Translations under genes and position numbers: made by a program
Assembly: GCA_023525975.1 (NCBI GenBank)
Contig: CM042021.1
Location: 106,747,501 to 106,811,500, forward strand
Source: Smallanthus sonchifolius
Lineage: Eukaryota; Streptophyta; Magnoliopsida; Asterales; Asteraceae
Direction: 5' to 3'
DNA: 64,000 bases
Notes under the pieces: generated by a model
Databases searched by the model: none
What the model was told of the DNA's origin: nothing
Seen by the model: the letters and a program-made list of their open reading frames with translations, nothing else
Shown here: piece after piece, positions 1 through 9,960 of the stretch
Layout: the number at the start of each line of letters is the position of its first letter
How positions within the stretch are numbered: the stretch's first letter is position 1

Positions 1-808
1 TTCAAACAACTCAAGGTCAATCTCCCACTGATAGAGACCCTCCAGCGCATGCCGAAGTATGTCAAGTTTCTAAAAGACCTTCTTTCCAATAAGAAGAAGC
101 TCGAGGAGGTCTCTAAAGTCTCACTTAGTGGGCAATGCTCTGCGGTGGTGCAGAACAAGTTGCCCGAGAAATTGGGAGATTCAGGGAGTTTCACGATTCT
201 GTGTCTCCTAGGCAGTTTGCCCTTGAACCACGCTTTGGCTGATCTAGGTGCTAGCATCAATCTGATGCCGTATTCTATCTATAAACAGCTAGACCTAGGT
301 GAACTGCAGCATTTCCTTGGCTGACCGCTCAGTCAAGTATCCACGGGGAATTGTGGAAAATATTCTAGTGAAAGTATGTAAGTTTGTCTTCCCTGTGGAT
401 TTTGTTATTTTAGATATGGAAGTGGATGATAGAGTCCCACTCATCCTCGGGCGCCCATTCTTGCGCACCTCCAAGGCAGTAATCGATGTATTTGACGGGA
501 AACTCACACTTCGTGTGGGGGATGAGTCGGTTATATTCGATGCTATGAAGTCCGTGAAGGATGTTGGCGAGCATAGCCACTCCGTGTGCATGCTTGATGC
601 CTTCATGGACTACCAGCAGGATTCTGATCCGATGCTAGATGTTGGTGAATCTACCCCGAATTTAGAAGAACCATCTGATTGGGCGATAGAGTTGGAGAGA
701 TTGTTAGATGAGCCGGACGATTACGGCGAGGAGGTGCCTGATGATCTGCTCGAGATGATAGTTGAATTTGATGAGATCATAGGAAAAACCCCAAGTGTGG
801 GAAGTTAG
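1..808 (+). pseudogene. gag C-terminus and retroviral-type aspartic protease (frameshifted)
   Basis: Frame 1 is open from base 1 to a stop at 324. It carries the Athila gag tail (FKQLKVNLPLIETLQRMPKY) and then the protease active site ADLGASINLMP near 236-270, in which DLGA replaces the usual DTGA/DSGA, as is common in this group. Just after YKQLDLG a small deletion near 300-310 shifts the frame. The protease then continues in another frame from about 314 (SLADRSVKYPRG, PLILGRPFLRTSKAVID) to the stop at 808. The minus-strand copy at 20.4 kb shows the missing bases, about a dozen encoding the PTRM region. The acidic tail (LERLLDEPDDYGEE) is the linker that normally leads to reverse transcriptase. 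Not functional as read. Confidence 0.8.
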
Positions 809-1251
809 AGGAGAGTGTTGAGGATCCCGATGATCCTGGTGAAGGTTTAGAGGTCCCACATATAGAAAGTCCCATTCCTAAACCACTACACATCGCCATT
901 TTGCTTACTGAGGGGAGAACCGTTTAACCAACCCCTAGTACCAGTTCTCATAGGTCTAGGCCACCTCGTAAGAGGACCCGTGCGTTGATAGAGTTATCTG
1001 AATTAGGGAGAGTGAAAAACCCAAGTGTGGGGAGGTTTACGGGTGATAAGCTACTTGGTTAATTGAATTATATTATCTTTGGACCGGGTAGGTATAAGCT
1101 GTGGTGGAAGGATTTGAATGCTACATGTAATATGAGTTTAGTGTTTGATAAGAGTAGGAGTGTGCTGAAGCTAGGGAGGACCGGGAGACCACGTAGGATG
1201 AAGGCGGTACCGGTTAGGATCAAGGAGAAACCTCCAGATAGGTTTGCTTGA
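809..1251 (+). pseudogene. coding remnant after protease, unrecognised
   Basis: After the stop at 808 the text still reads like protein in places: a linker ending in PIPKPLHIAI, equivalent to PKPLPVI in the minus-strand sister, and from 1063 a 62-residue ORF rich in Lys/Arg (GRTGRPRRMKAVPVRIKEK). In intact Athila elements RT begins right after the PKPL linker. Here no RT motif follows, so a deletion probably joins the linker to sequence near the end of the internal region. I do not recognise the 1063-1251 ORF; it may be a C-terminal pol or post-pol remnant, or chance. Confidence 0.4.
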
Positions 1252-1519
1252 ATCTCGGGCAAGTGCCTGAGATGTCGAGTTTGTGTGTATTACTTGGTTT
1301 GAGTCCGTGTACTTTTATGTGTTTTCGATATGCGTGTTTTTGTTTGTGTCATGTTTTACAGGAATTTACGCTTTATTCGGTGAGGAAAATCGTCGGGAAT
1401 GAAGTTCCAGGTATTTTTACATATGTTTTTATGCTTGGAATAGGTTTTTATGGAATTTGGGTGAAGAAAATTTTAAGGTATGAAAATTTGGCTAAGTATA
1501 AAAACCCTCAAAACTTTCT

Positions 1520-1655
1520 GTCACCAGAGGTCCCTCGCGGTACATGAGAGATTGTACCTTGTTCCTCGTGGTATGCGAAGGATAGAGATAAGGGCCGGCC
1601 GCATTTTTAACTTCTCGCGGTACGCGAGGAGTGGCCTTGGTTCTTTTGTGGTACG
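1520..1655. repeat. CTCGCGGTACGCGAG palindrome cluster in the 3' untranslated region
   Basis: Four imperfect copies of the near-palindrome CTCGCGGTACGCGAG lie here (near 1532, 1564, 1612 and 1647). The same motif recurs inside the LTR at 3306-3432 and in the sister element at 23990-24124. CpG density is far above the surrounding AT-rich DNA. Confidence 0.75.
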
Positions 1656-3239
1656 CGGGGGTGCCATGGTCTTGCCTTATTCCCTTGTTGTCCATGGTTT
1701 TCCACATCCACCATCACCACTCATCCTCACATATACCACCTCTATTACCATAATCATCCACCACATACACCATCTATCACATCATCCATTTCCGTCATCC
1801 ATCATATCACTCACCATCCACCATTACTATGGGAAACTTGAAACCGTTTCGATCCGATGATTCACCTTACTGTGGCATTCATGTCTATGTGTTTGCCACC
1901 CATTGAGTACGTTTCTCTGCATGCTATTCATCTTGAGTCTTTTAATTTTTAGTTGAGTCAGACGAGTCTTTATTTTAATTTGAGTCCGTTTAATGTTGCG
2001 GTTTTGTGGTGAGGTTTATTTTGCAGGTTTTATCATTCTACCCGTACTCAATCTCCATTCGGGCGGGATCGATTATCACTTATATGAAGTTTGTAAAGGC
2101 AACCCATCAGTCTGTGCAACCGCGACCGAAATGCTATACGGTGCATAGAAGGATGAAGGAAGCTGGATATATTCACCGCTACATTACCAGCTAAGTCGTT
2201 TCCTGTTTATTTTTGCATTTTGTTTTTTTAGTGTGTCTTCCTTCACATTGAGGACAATATGTCTTTCAAATGTAGGGATGTGAGTGTCTAATTGAGTATA
2301 GTTTGTCTTGTTTATAAAAAAATTCAAAAATACAAAAAAAAAATTTTTTTTTTGAAAAATGTCCTTGGAAATAACTGCTTATACTTGGAAAATGATAGTA
2401 CAACTGGATCTACTTAAATAATTGAAAACGTGTCTAATTAGTGATGTTTTGGTAGACCTAGCTAGCTAGTAAAGCTTAAATATCCTGCTTGTGTTGTTTA
2501 GGAAATAATTGAATTAAAATCATGATATCTTGTGGGTATTCATCTTAGAGTAATGGTAATACTGAAACTGTCAACACATGGTGATAGGTACCACTTTAAG
2601 TTAAAATTTAGAGGTTTTTGAAATTTCTTGGCACACCACTCTCTTTTTATGAGAATAAATCCGAGTTTCGGTGGCGCCCACATCCATATTCCATAATTCT
2701 TGAGCTTATTTGATTAAAACCTAACTTTTGCCTACGTGTCACACGTCGGATTCCAGCCTGATTGAAACAGCACTGGGTTGATTCTTATGTGTTTATTGGT
2801 TTGACTTAGACTATGTGTTACCTTTCGGGATAGTGACTTGATTGAAACGCCTCTAGATGAAGTTTAATTTGCTTATTAATGCTCATTATCATCCATATTT
2901 CATCTCATTTCTGAAACCTTTAAATTTTAGTTTAACGTGGTAGCGTAAATCTATATGGTTTGATCCTTTCCTAGACATGACCGTGAGACGGGATTAGGTG
3001 GAGCTATAACATCTAAGTGTGAGTCACATGGGTTGATTGATATCTGTATAAATATGAGTTAGAACGCGTAACGAGGGCTTGAAAGTTGGTGCTTGGGTTT
3101 AATCGGACAGAAATACTGATTATTGCTTTTTAACGCGTGAGTATATTTTGCTAATTGGAAATTGATGGTAGTTGAGTAGATCCGAGTTATGATTCCAATT
3201 GTAGCTTTTTCGAGGACGAAAAAAGGTTAAGTCTAGGGA
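1656..3239 (+). other. Athila A 3' untranslated region and polypurine tract
   Basis: About 1.5 kb without a convincing gene. There is a pyrimidine- and CA-rich patch at 1690-1825 (CCACCATCACC-like) and an A-run/T-run junction at 2318-2355. The purine-rich stretch around 3210-3238 (GAGGACGAAAAAAGG, then AAGTCTAGGGA) immediately precedes the LTR start and is the likely polypurine tract. Short open frames here show no recognisable domain. Confidence 0.5.
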
Positions 3240-4546
3240 TGTTTGATGTAGTGCAAAGCACACATCTTTATTCCGTTGTATTTGTGCGTTTTTAGATAGT
3301 TTTGTTCCTCGCGGAGAGTGGAGACCAAGAACCTCGCGGTACGCGAGGGAATCCAGAAGTGGCCACGTCTATTATGTTCCTCGCGGTACGCAAAGAACCC
3401 AACCTAAAACTCTCGCGGTACGCGAGAGAGCTATTTTTCGAGAAAAACCCCGAATTTTGATTAAAATAGATTTTGATAGCCATTATGAGGGGAGTTCGAT
3501 TCTTAGCCGTCCAGAGAGAGCATTAGGGCGATTTTGGGTGATTGGAGGTCAAGTGGAGTTAAAGTTTGAAGCTTTTGAATCCGGGTTCGTTGTTTAAGCG
3601 TTCTAGGTGTTAAAGATTCGATTTTTATCTTTGTTTGCTTTGTTTGAAACTATGATGATTGTTTATACTTTTGTTTTTAGTTGTTTGAACATGATTCTAG
3701 GCTAAAACATTGATATTTCCTAGGTCAATTGATGAATACTTGTTAAGAGTTTGATTTTTATCGGTTTTTGGATTAAATTAATGGGTTTATGATTTTGTAA
3801 AAGATCTTGAGTTAATAATTGTGATGTTATTGCATGTTTAGATCTGATCTTGTGTTTGATTTCAATTCCTTATGTTGATTGTGGTTGTCTGCCAGTTTGA
3901 TTAGTGAATCTTGGTCATAGATCTTAGGGTTTGTGATTAGAGTGGTTTGCTAGACATAGTAGCCATAGGATTTGTTTTCAATTGCTGATTAGAATTGAAT
4001 GTGTATCCTAGTTCAATACCCGTGAGGTGAGAATTAGTCGTTTAGTCTTCGTCATTAGGAATCCGAGTGTCAGCTGTCTGAGAAGAAGCCGGTATTAGGT
4101 GTCTAGTGATTGTTGCTATTCGTGTCATAGTTGTTATCTTGAGATTACCCCATGCATTCTTCAAGTGTATTGGTGGACGGAGAGACTGAGAGGTAATCTG
4201 TCTATTATGGTACTTTATCATAGTTGGAAATACTTGGAAATACTCGAAAAGTGATCCAACAATCTGGTGAGTTAGTACATCTTTAGGTTCCTTAGTTGGT
4301 CACACCCTGAGATTGATTAGGTATCCACTAGGTTGTCTAGAGTTGTTTCCTTAGAAACCCATATCCATTATAGTTTCCATAACCGATAGAAGTTGTCCTT
4401 TGCAAGTAGGATTCCGACCTCGGTGATATTCTTCCCATTCTTGATATTACCTTTGTCCTTTGTCTGGTTAGTTGAGTCTTTCTAGTTTATTGCATTCTTA
4501 GTTAATCTTTAATGTAGTAAACCCCCTAAACCAAATCAATCTTTAG
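3240..4546 (+). repeat. Athila A 3' LTR, 3' end cut by copia element A
   Basis: The LTR begins TGTTTGATGTAGTGC just after the purine tract. It carries the CTCGCGG palindromes near its start and matches the minus-strand sister LTR as far as GTAGTAAACCCCCTAAACC and AATCAATCTTTAGT (about 4513-4546). After that the two diverge: the sister continues about 170 bp to its LTR end, while here the copia A LTR begins at 4547. The copia element therefore inserted into this LTR. The rest of the LTR was not found downstream. Confidence 0.65.
3306..3432. repeat. four CpG-rich palindromes in Athila A LTR
   Basis: Copies of CTCGCGGTACGCGAG or close variants lie at about 3307, 3332, 3378 and 3412, separated by 25-45 bp of unrelated sequence. 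Position is in the U3-like first 200 bp of the LTR. Each can fold into a short hairpin and each is a cluster of CpG sites. Confidence 0.8.
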
Positions 4547-4711
4547 TGTTGAAGCACTTTTATGTGACAAACACTCTGGATATTGTCTTAGCTTTTGTAC
4601 TTGTCTTGTATGTATTAGTCTTTGTATGTTAGTGTCTGTATGTATTAGTTATCGAGTTGTAATTTCTAATGTATGTTCTTGTCGGATGATTTCTCTAAGT
4701 GTTTTACGCAC

Positions 4712-4795
4712 TTAACATGTGCACAAGAATTACTTCCTGCGTACTTGTTAAGTACGCAGGAACAATTTGCCATGCGCACTTGTTAAGTGCGCATA
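4712..4795. repeat. inverted-repeat hairpins upstream of the LTR TATA box
   Basis: Three short palindromes are stacked: CGCACTTAACATGTGC, TGCGTACTTGTTAAGTACGC and TGCGCACTTGTTAAGTGCGC. Stems are 8-9 bp with small loops. The set ends about 12 bp before TATAAATAG. The same motif (GCGTACTT/AAGTACGC) reappears in the leader at 5349-5530. Confidence 0.8.
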
Positions 4796-4807
4796 GATCA
4801 GGTCTAG

Positions 4808-4816
4808 TATAAATAG
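4808..4816 (+). promoter_or_regulatory. TATA box of copia A LTR
   Basis: TATAAATAG lies 220 bp before the LTR end and directly after the hairpin cluster, the expected U3/R position for a copia LTR promoter. Confidence 0.65.
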
Positions 4817-5029
4817 GCTAGGTTGACAGAAGTTATGTACGCCGACATTTACACTCAGTTGTATTCTCTCTATAACCTTCAAGTTTATAATAGACAGAGT
4901 TTGAAAGTGATTTCGTTGTCGGTTTACTTTGTGTTACTTGATTCTCCACCTAGTCACGGGCATTCCGCACCCGGTCTGACTAGTCACACACCCACACGTA
5001 ACGATCCGAGACACCCGAGGACCTACAAG

Positions 5030-5041
5030 TGGTATTATAGC
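5030..5041 (+). other. primer-binding site, tRNA-iMet type (degenerate)
   Basis: TGGTATTATAGC follows the LTR end after two bases. It matches the canonical plant copia site TGGTATCAGAGC at 10 of 12 bases. Spacing (LTR-CA, two bases, TGG) is the same as in copia element B at 39018-39032. Confidence 0.65.
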
Positions 5042-5640
5042 TTAGCTCTTGATTTCGAGTGTTGTGAGTGTGTTAGGAGCATCTTCTACACATCCGACAG
5101 AGATTTTGCAAGCAAAAGTGGGCGTTTTTGTTGATTTTTGTGATATAAATAGGGGTAGCTCTTGAACACTATTTTAGAAGCAAAAATGACTTTTGTTGTG
5201 TATTTGAGTGTTTTGAGCATCAAAGGTTGGTTAGAAACGAGTGTCTGACCCTTTGGCTCATTTTGTTTGGTCATATCTTAAACTTTTTCTGTCTCCGATG
5301 AGATTCCAGTGATCGGAAAAAGTTGGTGAGAGTTGGTGAAAAAGTGATTTGCGTACTTACCATATTTGGCAACAAGTACAGTCTTGCTGCATACTTAACA
5401 AGTACGCAAGACCATATTTGCTGCGTACTTAAGTGATCTCCTGCGTACTTGTCATGTACGCAAGAGCAAATTCTAAATACGCAAGACTAGGTCTTTAAGT
5501 GCGCAAGGCCATATTCAAGTTCGCAAGTTGTTTTGACTTTTCTGAAATTTGACTAAGTGTTTCACCAATGAGATTGGAACCCCACAGAAACCACCAAAGC
5601 TGCTTAATATAAATGATTATTTGAACTAGAAAGCAAGCTT
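5042..5640 (+). other. copia A leader with repeated hairpin motifs
   Basis: Untranslated sequence between primer site and gag. From about 5349 to 5530 it contains at least six matches or half-matches to the LTR palindrome (TGCGTACTT, AAGTACGCAAG and variants), including the inverted pair around 5391-5410 and another at 5443-5462. Sirevirus leaders normally hold packaging and dimerisation signals; whether these motifs take part is inference. No ORF of note. Confidence 0.55.
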
Positions 5641-8567
5641 TGAGCATTATATCTCATACACCGATTCTTCACTTTGGATACCCATTCTAGAGGGTTATAA
5701 GCATCCCACATAAACATATCTTGATGAGGAAGTTCCCAAGCCTATCTCCAAACTTGATGAAGAAGAAAAGAAAGTTTATGACAGAGAGAAGAAGGCACAC
5801 GGGTCTATTACAATGGCCTTGACCGGAGAGTTATTTCACAGCTTTAGAGGATATGATAACTCCAAGGATCTCTGGAAGGCTTTGCAGAAGAGATTCGAGG
5901 GAAACAGCGACATCAAGAAGAGTAAGAGGGATCTTCTTAGGAAGCAGTATGAGTGCTTCAGATATCTGGAGAATGAATCTATAGATGAGCTTATCTCTAG
6001 ATTCTATCATCTGCAAACTGAGCTGAAAGCTTATGACCTGATCTATCCGAATGAGGAATTAGTTGAGACATTTCTGGATGCCCTACCACCAAAATTTGAG
6101 ATGTACACCACTCTGATGAGAGAGAACTCAAAGTTTTATGAGATGACTATTGATGAAGCAATCAGAAAGGTTCAAGCACATGATATGAACCTAAAACGAA
6201 AAGAGAGCTCAAGGAGACCTCAAATACAAGACCCTTCTATGTATTTTGGGACGTCTTCCACAGCCAATTCATCAGGTTCTGGAATTGCCCTTTTTCTCAG
6301 GGAACTCTCATGAGGAGGATAACTCAAATGTCTGTGGTGGTCATGCTTGCTATGCAGTATCTGGATCTGGTTCTGGATCTCATCACCAGAATTCCTCAAG
6401 AAATCCTTCTCCCACATTTTCAGCTAACCAATCAGCAATAGCCAAGATAGCTGAAGATCATGTGGCTTTATTCTCATCATGCATGCTTGCCTATGAGAAC
6501 TTCATTGGCGGTAAGCTCACGGATCCTGAAACCATAGAAGAAGACTTCAATCAGGTGGATGTGGATGATATGGAGTACATGGATATTCAGTGGAATATGG
6601 CCATGATCTTGAGAAGAGCGAAGCGTTTCCTGAATAGAACTGGCAGGATGTTTATTGGTGGACATTCAAATGCCACGGTGGGATTTGATAAATCTAAGGC
6701 CAAGTGCTACAAATGCAATAACTTTGGGCATTTTACAAAAGAATGTCAAAAAGACAAAGCACCGACCTCGGGATTCACCAGACCTAGCCAAGGAAACAAT
6801 CAAGGGTACAACAACTCCAACAACCGCAATCAAAGTCAAGGTGGAACGTCCAATGCTTTGGTAGCACAACAAGATGACATCTTTGGTTGGGGTGTTCATC
6901 TAGAGGATGCCCTTATTGCTCAAACACAGGTTGGTCTCATGGCTGAGATTATGGAGATGATGGAAGTAGAGGAACGGGAAGCTTCTGTGGCTGACCAAGA
7001 AGAGTCTACAACTGCAGTTGCCCTCATGGCTATTGGAGAGGCATCATGTTCATCTAATGAGGTAGATTCTAACTATTTTTCTGTCATTTCTTGTTCCAAA
7101 TGTCTAAGATTAAAGGTTGAAAATTCTAAGCTTCAAGACAAAGTCGAACCCCTTTGTATTGCAGCCTTAAGCTACAAAGAAAACGAAAAACGATACAAAG
7201 ATTCAATTAAAACGTTGAAGAAAGAAAAACGTGATTATTCACTTAAAATCAACGATCAACGGTTTCATTTGGATGTTGCGTAGAAGGGGTTAGAGAAAAG
7301 GAACAATGAGATCAACAAGCTGCAAAATGAGATCTTGCAGTTGAAAGGTAATATTGAGAAGTTGAAAAATTCTAGTTTTGTGGTGGAACACTACGAGTCT
7401 GTAGTGAGACAAGTGAATGGCTTAGGGCTGGGTACTAATGCCATTCCTCCACCAGTAAGCGGGAAATTTGTCAACGGCTTAATTGACATTGATTTGTTTT
7501 GCCTTGACGAGTCCTGGAGTCAGGATGATTCCTCTAACAAGGATGATTCCTCAAGTAAGGCTGACTCCACATCTTATGAAGAGTTCCTTACTGCTTCTGA
7601 TGATGAGTATGAGAACACCTGCTCTGAAGGAGTAGTCTCTGAGGAGTTGCTCAGTGAACAGAAAGTTAAGAAAAACATTATCACTGATAGTGATAATTGT
7701 ATTTTGACTGAACCCGATATTGTTGAATCAAATGAAAAATTAAAAGTGATGCTTTATGGGGGATATAAAAACATTAATCAAGTTAAAAAGGAAGCCTTTT
7801 CAGCTCATTATGAGCTTGGCTATCAAGAAAATTTACAAAAATATTATATTCCCAAAAACCAATCATCATCGGGTCAAAATACTGTTCACCAAACAACTTC
7901 TCCTGTTCATTATGCTGAGTCATCTAATTTCAAATCAAATGAGCCTTACGGGAGGACTTATAAAGAAAGGAGAACTTGTTTTCACTGTGGTATGGTCGGT
8001 CACATCATTGTGAACTGCCCGAATAAGAACCAAGGGAAACGGCCAGTTGTTACACAACCATCTGTTATCCCCAAGTCACCACCAGTGAAACAACCTAAAA
8101 GTCCAAAGAAAAATGTGGTGAAACCACCACTAAAGCCTATGGTAAAGTCAAAGATCACATCTGAGGCTAAACCATATGTTCCAAAAGGGGAAAAGCTTTC
8201 TGCTAAACCTTGTGCTTCTACCTCTGGTAGTGCACCTACTGGTGAGAAACCTGTGGTAAAACTCTCCAAACCACAGAGGAGAAGAAGGAACAAGAGATTA
8301 AGAAAGTTGGAACAGCTGGCTGGAATTCAATCAGGTGAAGCTTCCATTAGTTCACCTGCTGCTATTGAATCTAAATCTATTGTTCCAGTTAAGAAAAAGA
8401 AGAGGTCCTGGAACAAGAAATCCAAAAGTTCTCAATCTCCTGGTCATAAGTCTTCTAAAGATTCATCCATTTTTGACAGTCACGAGTGTGAATTAGTTGA
8501 GGTTGTTTATTTTGTGATAGACGGACGACCCAAGACCACTATGGATTGGGTCTCCAAATCTAATTAA
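5641..8567 (+). pseudogene. gag polyprotein, copia A (disrupted)
   Basis: The gag frame is readable from about 5641 but has a TAA at 5711. It resumes through the UBN2/retrotrans_gag-like core at 5813-6250 (KDLWKALQKRFEG, FLDALPPKFEMY). A frameshift near 6255-6310 moves to the next frame, which carries DIQWNMAMILRRAKRFLNRTGR and the first zinc knuckle CYKCNNFGHFTKEC near 6707. A TAG at 7281 interrupts a Lys/Glu-rich, heptad-like stretch (SKLQDKVEPL to NKLQNEILQLKGNIEKL) that looks like a coiled coil. A second zinc knuckle, CFHCGMVGHIIVNC, lies near 7978. The Lys/Pro/Ser-rich tail ends at 8567 with the gag-pol junction signature MDWVSKSN. About 970 codons, long for copia gag but normal for Sireviruses. 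Confidence 0.8.
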
Positions 8568-8580
8568 TTTCTTGTGACTC

Positions 8581-9960
8581 GTGCAGGGACATCCGAATGG
8601 TACTATCTTTAATCGTTGGTATGTATATATTGGATGCTCCCGGCACATGACAGGTAACATGGCCTTGCTTCAAGATGTGAAACCATTTAGAAGCGGCTAT
8701 ATAGCCTTTGCTGGAGAGAAAGGCGGTAGTATCACGTGTCAAGGAGTGGTTTCAAATGGTTGTCTCAGCTTCGACAACGTCAACTACTGCGAGCAGCTAA
8801 AGCATAACCTGTTGAGTGTTTCTCAGATGTGCGACAAGGAGTACTCAGTTATGTTTGACAAGACGGAATGCATGATTCTCAAACCTGGTTTTGAAGTTCC
8901 TAAAGAATGGATTCTCATGCGAGCACCAAGGACAAACGACACTTATCAGATTGACATGAGCGTGGCGAAAACCATATCTTCAGTTGCTACTTGTTTGCTT
9001 ACCATAGCGACAGAGCTTGACTCAATCTCGTGGCATAGGAAACTCGGACACATTTCTTATCAAAAAATGAATCATCTTGTCCGAAACGGTTTGGTAACCG
9101 GTGTTCCTAAGCTGAGATTTGTTGTTGAAGATGACTGTATGCCTTGTAAAAAGGGCAAACAGCAACGGAAGTCTCACAAGCCCAAGCTCCAAAACTCCAT
9201 CGATACCCCTTTGGAGCTATTACATATGGATCTGTTTGGCCCCATAAGTATCAGGAGTATTGGAGGTAAGTCATACTGTCTAGTTGTAACTGATGATTTC
9301 TCACATTTTTCTTGGGTGCATTTTTTAGGTACAAAGGACGAGACTGCTGACATTCTTCAATACCTGATCCTGAACTTGGAATCTCTTTGCAAGTTGAAGG
9401 TTAGAAGAATAAGGAGGGATAACGGAACTGAATTCAAGAATAATTTGATGGAGTTGCAGAAGGGGATCCGTCACGAATTTAGTGCCCCGTACACACCTAA
9501 GCAGAATGGAGTTGCAGAACGGAAGAACAGAACCTTGATTGAGACTGCAAGGACAATGCTGTCAGATGTAAAGCTTCCTGTCATTTTCTAGGCAGAAGCA
9601 GTAAATACAGCTTGTCACGTTTTGAACAGAGTTCTGGTTGTGAAGAGGCACAACAAGACTTGCTATGAGTTGATCAACAATTGACCTCCCAATCTTGACT
9701 ACCTAGTTCCTTTTGGTAGTCCCTGTTCCTTATTGCTACAATACAAAGACCGCAAGTCTAAGTTTCATGCAAAAGCGGTAGAAGGCATCTTCTTAGGATA
9801 TGTTGCCAACTCGCCTTGTAAGAGAGTGTACAATATAGGAACTCGTACTGTCGAGGAATGGTTTGAAGTGGATTGAAGTAAACACAGCATTCCACCAGAA
9901 CCAACTGGTCCAGCTTGGGGTTTTGATTATGATGCGCTATTCAAGTCTTTCAACCTTCCT
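8581..9960 (+). pseudogene. pol N-terminal half: protease and integrase, copia A
   Basis: The pol frame differs from gag. The protease site, expected as WYVDSGCSxHMTG, reads WYVYIGCSRHMTG at about 8617: the catalytic Asp is Tyr, so the protease is dead. The pre-integrase zinc finger is intact (WHRKLGH near 9031, CMPCKKGK near 9138). The integrase shows the DDE triad in HMDLFGPI (9222), RRDNGTEF (9415) and QNGVAERKNRT (about 9502). A TAG at 9589 interrupts the frame, followed in the same frame by AEAVNTACHVLNRV and more stops at about 9682 and 9874. Upstream gag and downstream RT are collinear. Confidence 0.85.

Larger units (their letters stand above)
1..3239 (+). mobile_element. Athila-like Ty3/gypsy element A, internal region (5' part outside window)
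   Basis: The window opens inside gag of a gypsy retrotransposon. Gag and protease run to about 808, then a short coding remnant to 1251, then non-coding sequence to a 3' LTR at about 3240. No RT, RNase H or integrase motif lies between the protease and the LTR. The copy is therefore either an internally deleted element or a non-autonomous gag-protease type. A homologous element lies in the opposite orientation at 19.8-24.3 kb. Assignment to the Athila group rests on the protease motif ADLGASINLMP and the downstream LILGRPFL motif, plus the tRNA-Asp-type primer site of the sister copy. Confidence 0.75.
4547..5027 (+). repeat. copia A 5' LTR
   Basis: It starts TGTTGAAGCAC at the point where homology to the Athila LTR stops and ends CCTACA, two bases before a tRNA-iMet-like primer site, giving a TG...CA LTR of 481 bp. 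It contains hairpin motifs at 4712-4795 and a TATA box at 4808. The flanking 5 bp on the left is TTTAG; the right partner is missing, so the target duplication cannot be checked. Confidence 0.7.

Noticed and set aside
3306..3432. Regularly spaced palindromes as a CRISPR array
   Set aside because: Plant nuclear LTR context, variable spacing and degenerate repeats; no cas genes.
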